Positions 1 through 8,566 of a stretch of DNA of 64,000 nucleotides are shown piece after piece. A program made the translations under genes and the position numbers. Source of the stretch: VXOZ01 sp965220045 (GTDB lineage: Bacteria > Chloroflexota > UBA11872 > VXOZ01). The notes under the pieces were generated by a model. That model was not told where the DNA came from. It saw only the letters and a program-made list of their open reading frames with translations, and made no database searches. Each line of letters starts with the position of its first letter. The first letter of the stretch is position 1. The stretch is from contig OZ244803.1 in NCBI GenBank assembly GCA_965220045.1, positions 1,984,001 through 2,048,000 of the forward strand. The letters run 5' to 3'.

Positions 1-1733
1 AGAAGATTGCCGTCTGTAGCCACGGCGAACTTGCGAATGGGGACCAGCGGGCTCACCGAACCGAGGATGCTGCCGTCGAACCGCACGACCACCAGCCGGA
101 TGTTGTCGGAAAGTCCCACAAGGTAATCGCGGTTGGCTACGATCTGAGACACCGGCATGGCGTCTTGTGTCCACAGTTGACGGCCGTCTTGATAGTACGC
201 GGTTATGCCTTGCACGCCGCCAACGTAGATAATGTCGCCAGGTTGAGAGACAGCCAGCGCCCGACCGCGGGCAGACGCCTGCCACTCTATCTCCTGCGAC
301 GCAATGTCGAACTGGCTTACGTGCCGTTCGGACAGCACGACCAACTTCTGGTTCAGATTGGCCAGCGCAACCTTGACGACCGGCTCGATGAGATCGGAAC
401 CCATGGTCTTCTCGCCACGATCATTGAGCACGAGTACGTGATAGCGATCTCCTCCAACGGCACCCATCGCGATCGGAGCGCCTTCTGTGGAGAGGTGAAA
501 GCTATTGACCCCGAGCGATTCGTCAGTAACCCAGGCCAGGCCCGTCTCATGAAACCCAAATACCTGCCCTCTGCCATCTGCATTTGACGTGGCCGCGACC
601 ATGAAGCCTCCGTCATTGCTTATCTCTACTCTTTCAAGCACGACCTCGAACGTCGTAAGGGAATCGCGCCAGCGCACTTCCCCATCCCCGCTGAGCGCCT
701 GCGCCCCTATTCCCGCTGCAAAGATTGCTCCACCTTCACGGGTGGTCGCGAGGGCACGTGTGGGCAATGAAAGCGTTCTTGTCCATTGGAGCTCGCCATT
801 CCCTGTCCGGCGTTGTATAGTTCCGGCCGTGTCTCCAGCAAGCACGACATTGCCGTCGGGTGAAACGACCAGAATGCTCGCCGGCATTTCCAACTCGTGG
901 GTCCAAGCGAGTTCACGCCAGGTTCGGCCCAACACCGGTGCGACTTCGGTTGCCTGAAACTGGTACACCCTGTCTTCATGGATGGCCGCCGAGACACCTC
1001 GCTCCCGCCATTGGGCCGCGACGGCCCGCGCCTCCGATGCGAGATAAAACGGGCCCAGCCAGACCGTAGGCGCATCCTCCTGGCTAATCCTGGCGACAAA
1101 TGTAGCCGCCTCTTGCACCTTTCTCGCCTCCTCGATGCTAGAGAAGGGCCCCAGCACCACAAGCGACACGGTTCTTGGCTCAGCGAGGATCTCAACTCTT
1201 CCCGCCTGGAGCAGGAGGTCCTGGAGAGTCGGGCCTTCTTGCAGAGAAGTGTTGGCAAGAAAATACTCAAGCTGGAAGTGGGCCTCGGCAAGCTGGGTAT
1301 ACGCTTCTACTAGAGCATCGTCCTGCTCCGTATCGACGTAGCGGCGAAATTCTGCCGCCGCGCGCGCGAGGGGATCGACGGCACCGAGCAAGCCCGCGGA
1401 CTCAGTCTCGTTGCCATCGGCACTTACCGCGACAATTTGCTGAGCCAGTAATTGAATTTCGGGGATGAGAAAGTCAAGCGCAACGCGGTATTTGCTTGGA
1501 GTCAGCGACTGGCGCAAGAAAGCCAGGTTGTTGATGTTGAGGTGCCGGACGACAAGAATGACGTCGTGGGAGATTTGAGCGATGCGGTCATCCGGCCGGC
1601 CGGTTACTTCCTCAGGCGCGCGTTCTTCAGAGGGCGGCTGGACAGAAGATCCGCAACCGAGAATGAGGAGAGAGAGAAGAGACAGGAGCGAGCAGAGTGC
1701 CAACGCTCGCGATAGGCGCCCGGGTCGGATCAT
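1..1733 (-). CDS. Lipoprotein with SPOR-like region and beta-propeller (partial, runs off left edge)
   Basis: Reading from the ATG at 1733 the frame stays open to base 1, giving about 577 residues with no stop, so the C-terminus lies outside the window. The N-terminus is a lipoprotein signal: basic start, hydrophobic run, lipobox LILGC with the acceptor Cys at residue 27. Residues about 190-262 hold two half-repeats (VVLGPFSS.EEARKV and WLGPFYLASEARAVA) that resemble SPOR domains. From about residue 270 onward, repeated VSPDGNVVLAG / GELQWTR / YYQDGRQLWTQ stretches look like WD40- or PQQ-type propeller blades. It lies 41 bp downstream of a TPR protein on the same strand, probably in one transcript. 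The substrate is unknown; a surface scaffold is an inference. Confidence 0.7.
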   Translation of the reverse strand, partial: MIRPGRLSRALALCSLLSLLSLLILGCGSSVQPPSEERAPEEVTGRPDDRIAQISHDVILVVRHLNINNLAFLRQSLTPSKYRVALDFLIPEIQLLAQQIVAVSADGNETESAGLLGAVDPLARAAAEFRRYVDTEQDDALVEAYTQLAEAHFQLEYFLANTSLQEGPTLQDLLLQAGRVEILAEPRTVSLVVLGPFSSIEEARKVQEAATFVARISQEDAPTVWLGPFYLASEARAVAAQWRERGVSAAIHEDRVYQFQATEVAPVLGRTWRELAWTHELEMPASILVVSPDGNVVLAGDTAGTIQRRTGNGELQWTRTLSLPTRALATTREGGAIFAAGIGAQALSGDGEVRWRDSLTTFEVVLERVEISNDGGFMVAATSNADGRGQVFGFHETGLAWVTDESLGVNSFHLSTEGAPIAMGAVGGDRYHVLVLNDRGEKTMGSDLIEPVVKVALANLNQKLVVLSERHVSQFDIASQEIEWQASARGRALAVSQPGDIIYVGGVQGITAYYQDGRQLWTQDAMPVSQIVANRDYLVGLSDNIRLVVVRFDGSILGSVSPLVPIRKFAVATDGNL

Positions 1734-1774
1734 GGCGGGAATCCATCGGATGGTACTAACCGAAACACCAATTG

Positions 1775-2587
1775 CTAGAAGTCGTCCTCAATCATCATGA
1801 GGTCTTGATGATCGACCGCTTCCGTTTCGAGGTCAGCCCAATCCTCGGTGTCTCCAAATCCGTCTGTCACATCGCTTCCCAGTGCGACCGCGGAATGCCG
1901 GACGAAGGCAAGCCTCCCGCTCTGGGCGCGACTCTGATTTGGAAAAGAGTGCTGCCCGGCCAAGCTAGGGTGCTGATAGGTCTCCTTGATCACGATGTAG
2001 ATATCACCGCTCTGTATCCCCACCACCGCAGCAGCGTAGGAATTGCCCGTGGCAATCAGATAGCCCAGCCGCTGCGAGAGCGCCGCTCCCAATTGTCCCA
2101 GCGGCTGTCCCCCGCGGGTTTGCACCCGGATTGTGCTGCCATGTTGGAATAGGCGGAGAGGGTCTCCGGGCAACGGCAACACATCCCTGGTTCTTCCGGG
2201 AAGCGGTAGGACCTTGACGATCGTAGTCTTGCCGGATTCCGCGATAAAGATGTCCGCCGGGACATTGGGTATGTCGTCGGCGCTGGTGGCATCGGTGACC
2301 GTGCACAATGACGATTCGAGTCGTTCCAGATTGCGCCCGGCGATAGCGTTATTCGGATCCAGATCCAACGCCCGCCGGTAGACATCCTTCGCCTCCTGCA
2401 GCAGGCCCATCTCCCAGAGCGATTTGCCGAGACGATTGTGCGCGTCTACATCCTCAGGGCATAGTTTCACTATCGACCGATTGATCTTCTCCGCTTCAGC
2501 CCAGCGTTGATGCGCAGCGCACTGAATGGCTTGTTGCTCCCAATACCGCTTAAATCGGTTGCGGTCGGTGCTTATGACTTGTGACAT
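1775..2587 (-). CDS. TPR-repeat protein
   Basis: 270 residues. I chose the ATG at 2587 (MSQVISTDRNRF) because GAGG lies 9 nt upstream; an in-frame GTG at 2623 would add 12 residues. Residues about 15-95 form two to three tetratricopeptide repeats (for example AEAEKINRSIVKLCPEDVDA and LLQEAKDVYRRALDLDP), a protein-protein interaction fold. The C-terminal 170 residues contain a beta-rich stretch (TTIVKVLPLPGRTRDVLPLP) that I do not recognise, and the tail is acidic. No signal peptide is visible, so it is probably cytoplasmic. It is upstream of, and likely co-transcribed with, the SPOR/propeller lipoprotein. Confidence 0.75.
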   Translation of the reverse strand: MSQVISTDRNRFKRYWEQQAIQCAAHQRWAEAEKINRSIVKLCPEDVDAHNRLGKSLWEMGLLQEAKDVYRRALDLDPNNAIAGRNLERLESSLCTVTDATSADDIPNVPADIFIAESGKTTIVKVLPLPGRTRDVLPLPGDPLRLFQHGSTIRVQTRGGQPLGQLGAALSQRLGYLIATGNSYAAAVVGIQSGDIYIVIKETYQHPSLAGQHSFPNQSRAQSGRLAFVRHSAVALGSDVTDGFGDTEDWADLETEAVDHQDLMMIEDDF

Positions 2588-2730
2588 GTCTCTTGACCTC
2601 ACATAGACAGATTGAAACGACACTTCGAATCGTGAGAGTCAGCATGGCGCCCATGCTTGGTGGGTGAGAAAACGTGCTGCAGACAGACTACTCCCAAGGA
2701 AAGCAAGACTGGGAGCTAGGCCTACGAACG

Positions 2731-2791
2731 ATGCTATACTTGACTTGCCCTAGAGGGTAGTACAAGTCAATGTACCCATCTACTATAGCAT
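2731..2791. repeat. Nested bipartite palindrome in the divergent intergenic region
   Basis: The 2588-3181 interval has no convincing gene. It contains two nested perfect 8-bp inverted repeats: ATGCTATA (2731-2738) with TATAGCAT (2784-2791), and TTGACTTG (2740-2747) with CAAGTCAA (2763-2770). Inside, CCCT (2748-2751) can pair with AGGG (2754-2757). The location between the minus-strand TPR gene and the plus-strand glycosyltransferase locus, and the TATA-like arms, fit an operator or promoter region. Function is inferred only from symmetry and position. Confidence 0.5.
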
Positions 2792-3181
2792 AGGAATCTA
2801 TGATTTCACTACCTTACCAGGGCTTTTTTCAGAGAAAATACTGAGGTGTTCAGCTTTACAGCCAGAGACGCGGTAGTAATTCAGTGTTTTCGCGCCGGCG
2901 CGACGGTGGGCTCAACCGGCGCCGGACGATTGACACGCGAAGTTGCAGCATGTCAGTGCAGCCGAACGAAGCTCCAATCAATGCGCGAACACGGAATTCG
3001 TGACAGCCAATCCCTATGTTAATAGCTCTGAATACGCTCTGTATCTAGTCCGGTTAAAGTTTACTCTGGTCGATTGTTCTTTCGCTCCTCCACGCGGCAT
3101 TGGCGCGCATGTCCGATGGGACTAGCAGTTTGAAAGCACCTCTCCACCGAAGAAACTTCAGACACGCCTGTTCTCGTCAGC

Positions 3182-4129
3182 GTGCTTATTCCGACGTGGA
3201 ACGGCAAGAACCTGCTGCGCGCCTGTCTCTCTTCACTCGCGCGGCAGTCATTCAAGGACTTTGAGGTTATTGTCGCGGACAATGGCTCGTCCGACGGCAC
3301 GGCCGCCATGCTAGAGGAGGAGTTTGCCTGGGTTCGGGTCGTAGCTCTTGAGCGGAACCTCGGCTTTGCCCGCGGTGTGCAGGCGGCGTATGACGCATCT
3401 CGAGCTGATCTCATCGTGTTGCTCAACAATGATACGGAAGCCGCCTCTTCGTGGCTTGCAGAGCTTGCCGCCGCCGCCGCCGATCATCCTGAAGCAGCGT
3501 CATTTGCGTGTAAGATCCTCCTTCTCGGCGACCCGGAGCGCCTGCACTCGGCAGGCGACTACTATGGCTACGACGGCGTGCCGGGCAACCGCGGGGTGTG
3601 GGAACGTGACGGCCCGGCATACAGTGAGCGCGGCTGGGTATTTGGTGCGCAGGGGGCCGCTTGTGCCTACCGCCGGAGCTTGTTGGATGACATTGGATTT
3701 CTCGATGCGGACCTCGTCTCCTACTGCGAAGACGTAGACCTTAGTTGGCGGGCAAATCTGCGGGGCTATCGCTGTCTCTATGTGCCTGAGGCGCGCGTGC
3801 TCCATCATGTGTCCGCCACGGGAGGGGGAGCGCTTGCCAGCTACTACTGCGGCCGCAACTTCCTGTGCGTCGCGGTGAAAGATGTGCCGGGACACTTTTG
3901 GCGGCGCTACTGGCTGCGCATAGTTGGGCGGCAGTTGGCAATCACCTTTGAGGCACTGCGCAACATTCGCGGTGAAGCCGCCCGCGCCCGGTTGCGCGGA
4001 CAGCTTGCCGGCCTCGCCTCAATTCCCGCGATGCTTCGTAAGCGCCGCGTGGTGCAGAAGCGCGTTACGGCAGACCTGGAACAGGTTGCCAGGCTCATGG
4101 GTCCCTGGATCGTGCCTCTCGAAGATTAG
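3182..4129 (+). CDS. Family 2 glycosyltransferase (possible 5' defect)
   Basis: 315 residues from the GTG at 3182. GT-A fold signatures are present: LIPTWNG at the N-terminus, VIVADNGSSDGT for nucleotide-sugar binding, LNNDTE as the DxD-like site, and CEDVDLSWR near residue 183, typical of rhamnosyltransferase-like GT2 enzymes of polysaccharide loci. The C-terminal part (about 220-290) may be membrane-associated. The start is doubtful: GTG 3182 has no Shine-Dalgarno sequence and clips the first beta-strand, whereas the in-frame sequence upstream (PVLVSV) fits the family. That extension reaches an ATG at 3116 only through an in-frame TGA at 3131-3133. It is the first gene of the glycan locus; donor and acceptor are unknown. 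Confidence 0.8.
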   Translation: MLIPTWNGKNLLRACLSSLARQSFKDFEVIVADNGSSDGTAAMLEEEFAWVRVVALERNLGFARGVQAAYDASRADLIVLLNNDTEAASSWLAELAAAAADHPEAASFACKILLLGDPERLHSAGDYYGYDGVPGNRGVWERDGPAYSERGWVFGAQGAACAYRRSLLDDIGFLDADLVSYCEDVDLSWRANLRGYRCLYVPEARVLHHVSATGGGALASYYCGRNFLCVAVKDVPGHFWRRYWLRIVGRQLAITFEALRNIRGEAARARLRGQLAGLASIPAMLRKRRVVQKRVTADLEQVARLMGPWIVPLED

Positions 4130-4251
4130 GGGCACGGAAAAGTGACGGCAGCGCTCCGCCTTTCACAGGGAATCCGTACAATAGTAGGTGAGAAACCGCA
4201 CGACATTGACCGGCTGCAGACTACCCGTAGCACCAGGGAGTGGTATGGCCC

Positions 4252-4626
4252 ATGAAATTCCTCAAACGCTTATTGGCAGGCTCCGGCGGCGACGCCGACC
4301 GCGCCGGAGACGCCGATCCGGCCGCAGACCCCAATCTGTTTTGGTTCTACGTTCAGTGCAATAGATGTGGGGAGGCGGTCGCCGTAATGGCCCGTAAGGG
4401 ATATGATCTTGTTGAAGAATACGAGGAATCGGCGAGTAGCGATGCTCCTACCGGTTACAGCCTGTTCAAAGACGTCATGGGCCGCAGTGACACGTGCTTC
4501 CAGCAGATGCGCATAGAGATCCACTTCAATACTGCCTATGAAGAACTGAGCAGGCACATCGAGGGCGGCAAGTTCATTACCGCCGAGGAATACCGTGCCG
4601 GCGCGAACGGCGAAGAGCAGCCCTAG
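4252..4626 (+). CDS. Conserved-looking small protein with CxxC motif
   Basis: 124 residues from the ATG at 4252, preceded by AGGGAG at a workable distance; a GTG at 4240 is an alternative. After a short basic start and an acidic Ala/Asp-rich stretch there is a compact region (FWFYVQCNRCGEAVAV) with one CxxC pair, then YDLVEEYEE and a third Cys (DTCFQQMRIEIHF). One CxxC pair is not enough for a classical zinc ribbon in a monomer, so metal binding in a dimer is possible but unproven. I do not recognise the family. It sits between the first glycosyltransferase and the O-antigen ligase-like gene on the same strand. Confidence 0.6.
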   Translation: MKFLKRLLAGSGGDADRAGDADPAADPNLFWFYVQCNRCGEAVAVMARKGYDLVEEYEESASSDAPTGYSLFKDVMGRSDTCFQQMRIEIHFNTAYEELSRHIEGGKFITAEEYRAGANGEEQP

Positions 4627-4724
4627 TCTATCGACCAAAGCCGTAGGAACGTCGAAGTCGCCATCGGGAGCAGGCTTCGAGGAGCCTGGGCCAGACTGCC
4701 CCCAATGTGTGAAGTGAGCCAGCC

Positions 4725-6161
4725 ATGACCTTGGAGCTACCTTCCCTTTACCAGCCCGGCGATGCTGTGGGCCGGACTGCGCGGACGGTTCTCTTCCTTT
4801 CGTTGGCGGTGCTGCTCGGTCTGCTGATCGGTTGGGGCGCCGTCAATCTTGCGCCATTCACCTTGTTCCTGCTCTTGGTAGGAATCTGCGGTAGTGTTGC
4901 CGTAGCCTTTTTTCCCGGTCTCGCCGTCTTTGGGCTGCTGGCGATCGTGTGGTTGCTGCCATTCGGCACCTTGCCGTTTCGCCTTGGCTTTCGCTTTAGC
5001 TTCCTGGATCTTGCGACCGGCGCGCTCCTCTTTCTCTTTGCGTGGCAAGTGTGCACGCATCGGCTGCGCCTCCCTGCTCGAATGTCTCTGGTAGCAGTAA
5101 CAATTTACGCCGTCTTGCTGGTCGTAGCCGCCGGCAACGGCCTGCGCTTTGGATTGACCGACGACGCGATTACGGACTCCATCAAGCTCGCTTCCAGCGC
5201 GTTCGTTTTCGTGATGCTGTCCACCTGGCTGCGAAATGGAGCGGTCGTACGGCGCGCGGCTGCGTGGTTTCTCGTATTCGCCGCCGGGCAGGCATTCATC
5301 GGAGTGATGCTCTACTTTCTCCCCGCGGGCTACGCAATCGGTATGCTCTCGCGCCTGGGGAGAATAGGCTACCCCGTTGGCGCGGGCGTGCTCCGGTACA
5401 TTGCCGATACACCGTTGCTGCGTGCCACCGGGACCAGCATTGACCCCAACATGCTGGGCGGGGCCCTGGTATTCGCCATCGCATTTGGGGTAGCGCTCTG
5501 GGCCAGTCATCCGCGGCGTTGGTGGCTGCTCGGCGTCCTCGGTCTCTTGCTGCTCTGCCTGCTACTCACCCGCTCCCGTGCCGCTTTGCTTGGGAGCGGA
5601 GCGGCCATCGCCGTGCTCACTGTCCTCCGGTACCGCGCGCTACTGTGGTTCTACCCACTCGGCGGCTTGGCGCTTATTGCATTGCCGCAGACCCGCGCCA
5701 TGCTCATGCACCTCCTGTCCGGACTGCGCGCGCAGGATCGGGCGGCCGCGATGCGTTTGGATGAGTATGCGAAGTCATTCCAACTCATTCAGGACCACCC
5801 GTGGCTCGGCGTGGGATTTGGGCCACCGCCCACCCTCGATACGTTTGTGGGGGTCTCGAGCATCTATTTACAACTGGCTGAGGTCGGCGGCTTGCTCACG
5901 CTTGCCGCCTTCTGTTTGGCCGTCGGCGCGGCGCTTTGGAGCATTTGGCGCGGATGGCGCAATGGCGGGAGCCCCGACGAAGAGTGGGTGGTGATGGGTG
6001 CCATTGCCGGGGTGCTCGGCGCACTCGTGACCGGTCTGTTTGACCAGCACTATGTCATTTACCCGCACATGGCAGCCATCTTCTGGATTGCTGCCGGTCT
6101 TGGAGCGAGCGCTGCTTGGGTGCGGCGAGACTCGGACGTAGGCACCCCTCCAGGCACATGA
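4725..6161 (+). CDS. O-antigen ligase/polymerase-like integral membrane protein
   Basis: 478 residues, almost entirely hydrophobic, with about 11-12 membrane segments. The long periplasmic loop near residues 330-380 carries HPWLGVGFG, the signature of the Wzy_C / O-antigen ligase family (WaaL and Wzy-type enzymes), which join or polymerise undecaprenyl-linked glycan units on the outer side of the membrane. It lies inside a run of glycosyltransferase genes and ahead of a polyprenyl-phosphate sugar transferase, which supports polymerase or ligase activity in the same pathway. Sequence alone does not separate the two activities. The start is the ATG at 4725. Confidence 0.85.
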   Translation: MTLELPSLYQPGDAVGRTARTVLFLSLAVLLGLLIGWGAVNLAPFTLFLLLVGICGSVAVAFFPGLAVFGLLAIVWLLPFGTLPFRLGFRFSFLDLATGALLFLFAWQVCTHRLRLPARMSLVAVTIYAVLLVVAAGNGLRFGLTDDAITDSIKLASSAFVFVMLSTWLRNGAVVRRAAAWFLVFAAGQAFIGVMLYFLPAGYAIGMLSRLGRIGYPVGAGVLRYIADTPLLRATGTSIDPNMLGGALVFAIAFGVALWASHPRRWWLLGVLGLLLLCLLLTRSRAALLGSGAAIAVLTVLRYRALLWFYPLGGLALIALPQTRAMLMHLLSGLRAQDRAAAMRLDEYAKSFQLIQDHPWLGVGFGPPPTLDTFVGVSSIYLQLAEVGGLLTLAAFCLAVGAALWSIWRGWRNGGSPDEEWVVMGAIAGVLGALVTGLFDQHYVIYPHMAAIFWIAAGLGASAAWVRRDSDVGTPPGT

Positions 6162-6251
6162 TGCTATGATTTATCGAGAGACTTGGCATTCTGAGACTTC
6201 CTCGGGGCCATCTGAGACTCTTGGTTCGGCACCCGAGTCCCACATCAACGC

Positions 6252-7358
6252 ATGAAAATCGGCATCGACTGTCGCTTGCACTTCTACAATCGCACCGGTA
6301 TTGGTCGGTACATTCGCAATCTCGTGCAAGCGCTGCCAGATTATGCCAACGAGGATGCGGAGTTTATCCTCCTTCAAAGCCGACGAGAACGAGAAAACAT
6401 TGTACAGGCGCCGGCATTTCGTTCACGTCGAGTAGCAACGCCGGCCCATCATCGCTGGGAGCGCTTGCTTCTGGCGGCAGAGATAGCATTGAAGCGCATT
6501 GACATTCTCCACAGCCCCGACCACGTAGCGCCGAAGCAGATGGGCTGGGCCAGCGTTGTAACCATGCATGACCTAGCCTTCTTGGCGCATCCAGAAGCCC
6601 ACAGCGCAGACAGCCTTCTCTACTACGCGAATGTCTTCCGCACGCTCCGAAACGCGGCCAGAGTGATCGCCGTATCGGAGTTCACTCGTCATGAAATCCT
6701 CAACCGCATCTCCATTGCACCGGAGCGGGTCACGACGATTTACGAAGCAGTCGATCCGGCCTACCATCCTAGATCCAAGACCGAGTGCGACCGCGTCAGA
6801 ACCCGGCTCGAAGTCCCCGATTCGTACTTCCTCATTGTAGGCACAATTGAAGCGCGCAAGAATCTGGAGAGATTGCTCGCGGCATATGCGTTGCTGCCGC
6901 GCACAGACCGACCGTGCCTCGTCTTTGCCGGTGGACGCGGCTATCACTACGATAGGGTGCTCGAAGCAGTTCAGGCCCATCGCCTTGAGGACCAGGTGAG
7001 GTTTCTTGGCTTCGTGAATGATGACGACCTGCCCATGCTCTACACAGGGGCCCAGTGCCTCTTGTATCCCTCGCGCTACGAGGGATTCGGCCTGCCCATA
7101 CTCGAGGCTATGGCGTGCGGCTGCCCGGTACTTACCTCAAACCACGGTAGTATGGCGGAAGTAGCAGGAAACGCGGCCATCCTCGTCGATCCAAACTCCA
7201 CTGAAGCGATTGCAGACGGCATAGAGACGCTCATGCGCGACTCGGTTCTACGCGAACGCATGGTTGCCGAGGGACACTCGCGCGTAAAGGAATTCTCCTG
7301 GCGCTCTACCGCTGAACAAACGCTGGCAGTCTACCGTGAGGCTCTAGGCTCACACTGA
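6252..7358 (+). CDS. Family 4 glycosyltransferase
   Basis: 368 residues, GT-B fold. The N-terminus MKIGIDCRLHFYNRTGIGRY contains the glycine-rich acceptor-side loop. The C-terminal half has VGTIEARKNLERLL for donor binding and the E-x7-E motif region SRYEGFGLPILEAMACG, followed by a PVLTSNHGSMAEV loop. These are hallmarks of retaining GT4 enzymes such as mannosyltransferases. The stop overlaps the next start (ATGA at 7356-7360), so it is translationally coupled with the following GT4 gene. The sugar specificity is not readable from sequence. Confidence 0.9.
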   Translation: MKIGIDCRLHFYNRTGIGRYIRNLVQALPDYANEDAEFILLQSRRERENIVQAPAFRSRRVATPAHHRWERLLLAAEIALKRIDILHSPDHVAPKQMGWASVVTMHDLAFLAHPEAHSADSLLYYANVFRTLRNAARVIAVSEFTRHEILNRISIAPERVTTIYEAVDPAYHPRSKTECDRVRTRLEVPDSYFLIVGTIEARKNLERLLAAYALLPRTDRPCLVFAGGRGYHYDRVLEAVQAHRLEDQVRFLGFVNDDDLPMLYTGAQCLLYPSRYEGFGLPILEAMACGCPVLTSNHGSMAEVAGNAAILVDPNSTEAIADGIETLMRDSVLRERMVAEGHSRVKEFSWRSTAEQTLAVYREALGSH

Positions 7359-8566
7359 TGCGTGTCCTCTTTCTCACCCCGCAGCCGCCGTGGCCGCCGC
7401 ATGCCGGCCCGGCCATTCGCAACTACCAACTCATAGCGGGCGCTGCGGCGGAACATCAGGTGTATGTGCTGTGCTTTGGCGATGCGAGCACTGATCTCTC
7501 GAGCCTCAACGAACTATGCAGTTGGGCGGGCTGGGTTGCGCGACCGACTGTCACTCTACGCCAACGCATGCTGCACTTGCTCAAGAGCTCCGAACCGGAT
7601 CTTGCGCTGCGGTTGCGCAGCGATGACTACGCGGAGCGCCTGCGCTTCATCTTGGCGCATCAAGAGTTCGATCTCATTCAATTTGAGGGCTTGGAAATGG
7701 CTGTATATTTGGCACAGGCCAAGGAAGAAAGTCCTCAGAGCCTGCTCGTATTCGACGAACACAATGTGGAGTACATGCTGCAAGAACGGCTAGCCGCGGT
7801 ATCGCAGCCGGTGCAACGTTGGTACTCCAGAAGCCAGGCCCGTCGTTTACGGTCGTACGAGTCCCATGCTCTCTCCATTTGCAGTGGCTGGACCTGTGTC
7901 TCAGAGGTGGATGAATCCTATCTTGCGCCGCTCGCCAGCGGCAAGCCGCATGCGGTCATTCCCATCGGCGTTGATCCTGAACTACAACCTCCCCAAGGCA
8001 TTTCTCTCGCTTCTTCGCCGCGCCTGTTATTCGCGGGTACGCTGGACTACCGTCCGAATCGAGATGGCTTGCAATGGTTCTGCCGGCACATCTGGCCGCT
8101 TATCCGCGCGGAAGTACCAAGCGCTGAGTTCTTGATCGCCGGCTCCGGGGCGGCCATCAACCGGGGGTGGCTCCGACAGCCCGGGATACAATCGCTTGGC
8201 TTTCTCGACGACCGGGAGTTTGCGCAAGCCCTCGGCAGCGCGTGGGTCTCGGTGGTGCCCCTCCGTGCCGGCAGCGGGATGCGCGTCAAGATTCTCGAGT
8301 CATTTATGTGGGAAAAGCCGGTTGTAACCACGAACATCGGCATCGAAGGCATAGCCGCCACACCCAATGAGCATGTACGCATTGGCGATACGCCGGACGC
8401 ATTCGCCGCGCACGTCGTCGATTTATTGCGTGACCGTCTCTTGGCACGAGAACAGGGTCAAGCCGCCAAGCGGCTCGCGGAGGAACTCTACGATTGGCGC
8501 CGCTTCACGCCGCGCCTGCTTGAGTTCTACGGACACCTGACGGAGACTCGCTATGCCCAGGCCTAG
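7358..8566 (+). CDS. Family 4 glycosyltransferase, PEP-CTERM/stp1-like
   Basis: 402 residues. It starts with MRVLFLTPQPPWPPHAGPAIRN, the pattern of GT4 enzymes found in exopolysaccharide and PEP-CTERM loci. It has FDEHNVEYMLQ in the N-domain, RLLFAGTLDYRPNRDGLQWF at the domain junction, and PLRAGSGMRVKILESFMWEKPVVTT as the C-terminal donor site. The final helix (LAEELYDWRRFTPRLLEFY) is typical of the family. It overlaps the preceding gene by 3 bp and the next by 14 bp, so the three are probably made as one unit. Confidence 0.88.
   Translation: MRVLFLTPQPPWPPHAGPAIRNYQLIAGAAAEHQVYVLCFGDASTDLSSLNELCSWAGWVARPTVTLRQRMLHLLKSSEPDLALRLRSDDYAERLRFILAHQEFDLIQFEGLEMAVYLAQAKEESPQSLLVFDEHNVEYMLQERLAAVSQPVQRWYSRSQARRLRSYESHALSICSGWTCVSEVDESYLAPLASGKPHAVIPIGVDPELQPPQGISLASSPRLLFAGTLDYRPNRDGLQWFCRHIWPLIRAEVPSAEFLIAGSGAAINRGWLRQPGIQSLGFLDDREFAQALGSAWVSVVPLRAGSGMRVKILESFMWEKPVVTTNIGIEGIAATPNEHVRIGDTPDAFAAHVVDLLRDRLLAREQGQAAKRLAEELYDWRRFTPRLLEFYGHLTETRYAQA

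Noticed and set aside
4737..5510. 257-codon minus-strand open frame opposite the O-antigen ligase gene
   Set aside because: It lacks motifs and is Gln/Arg/Glu-rich as expected for the antisense of a hydrophobic membrane protein; the plus-strand gene is clear.
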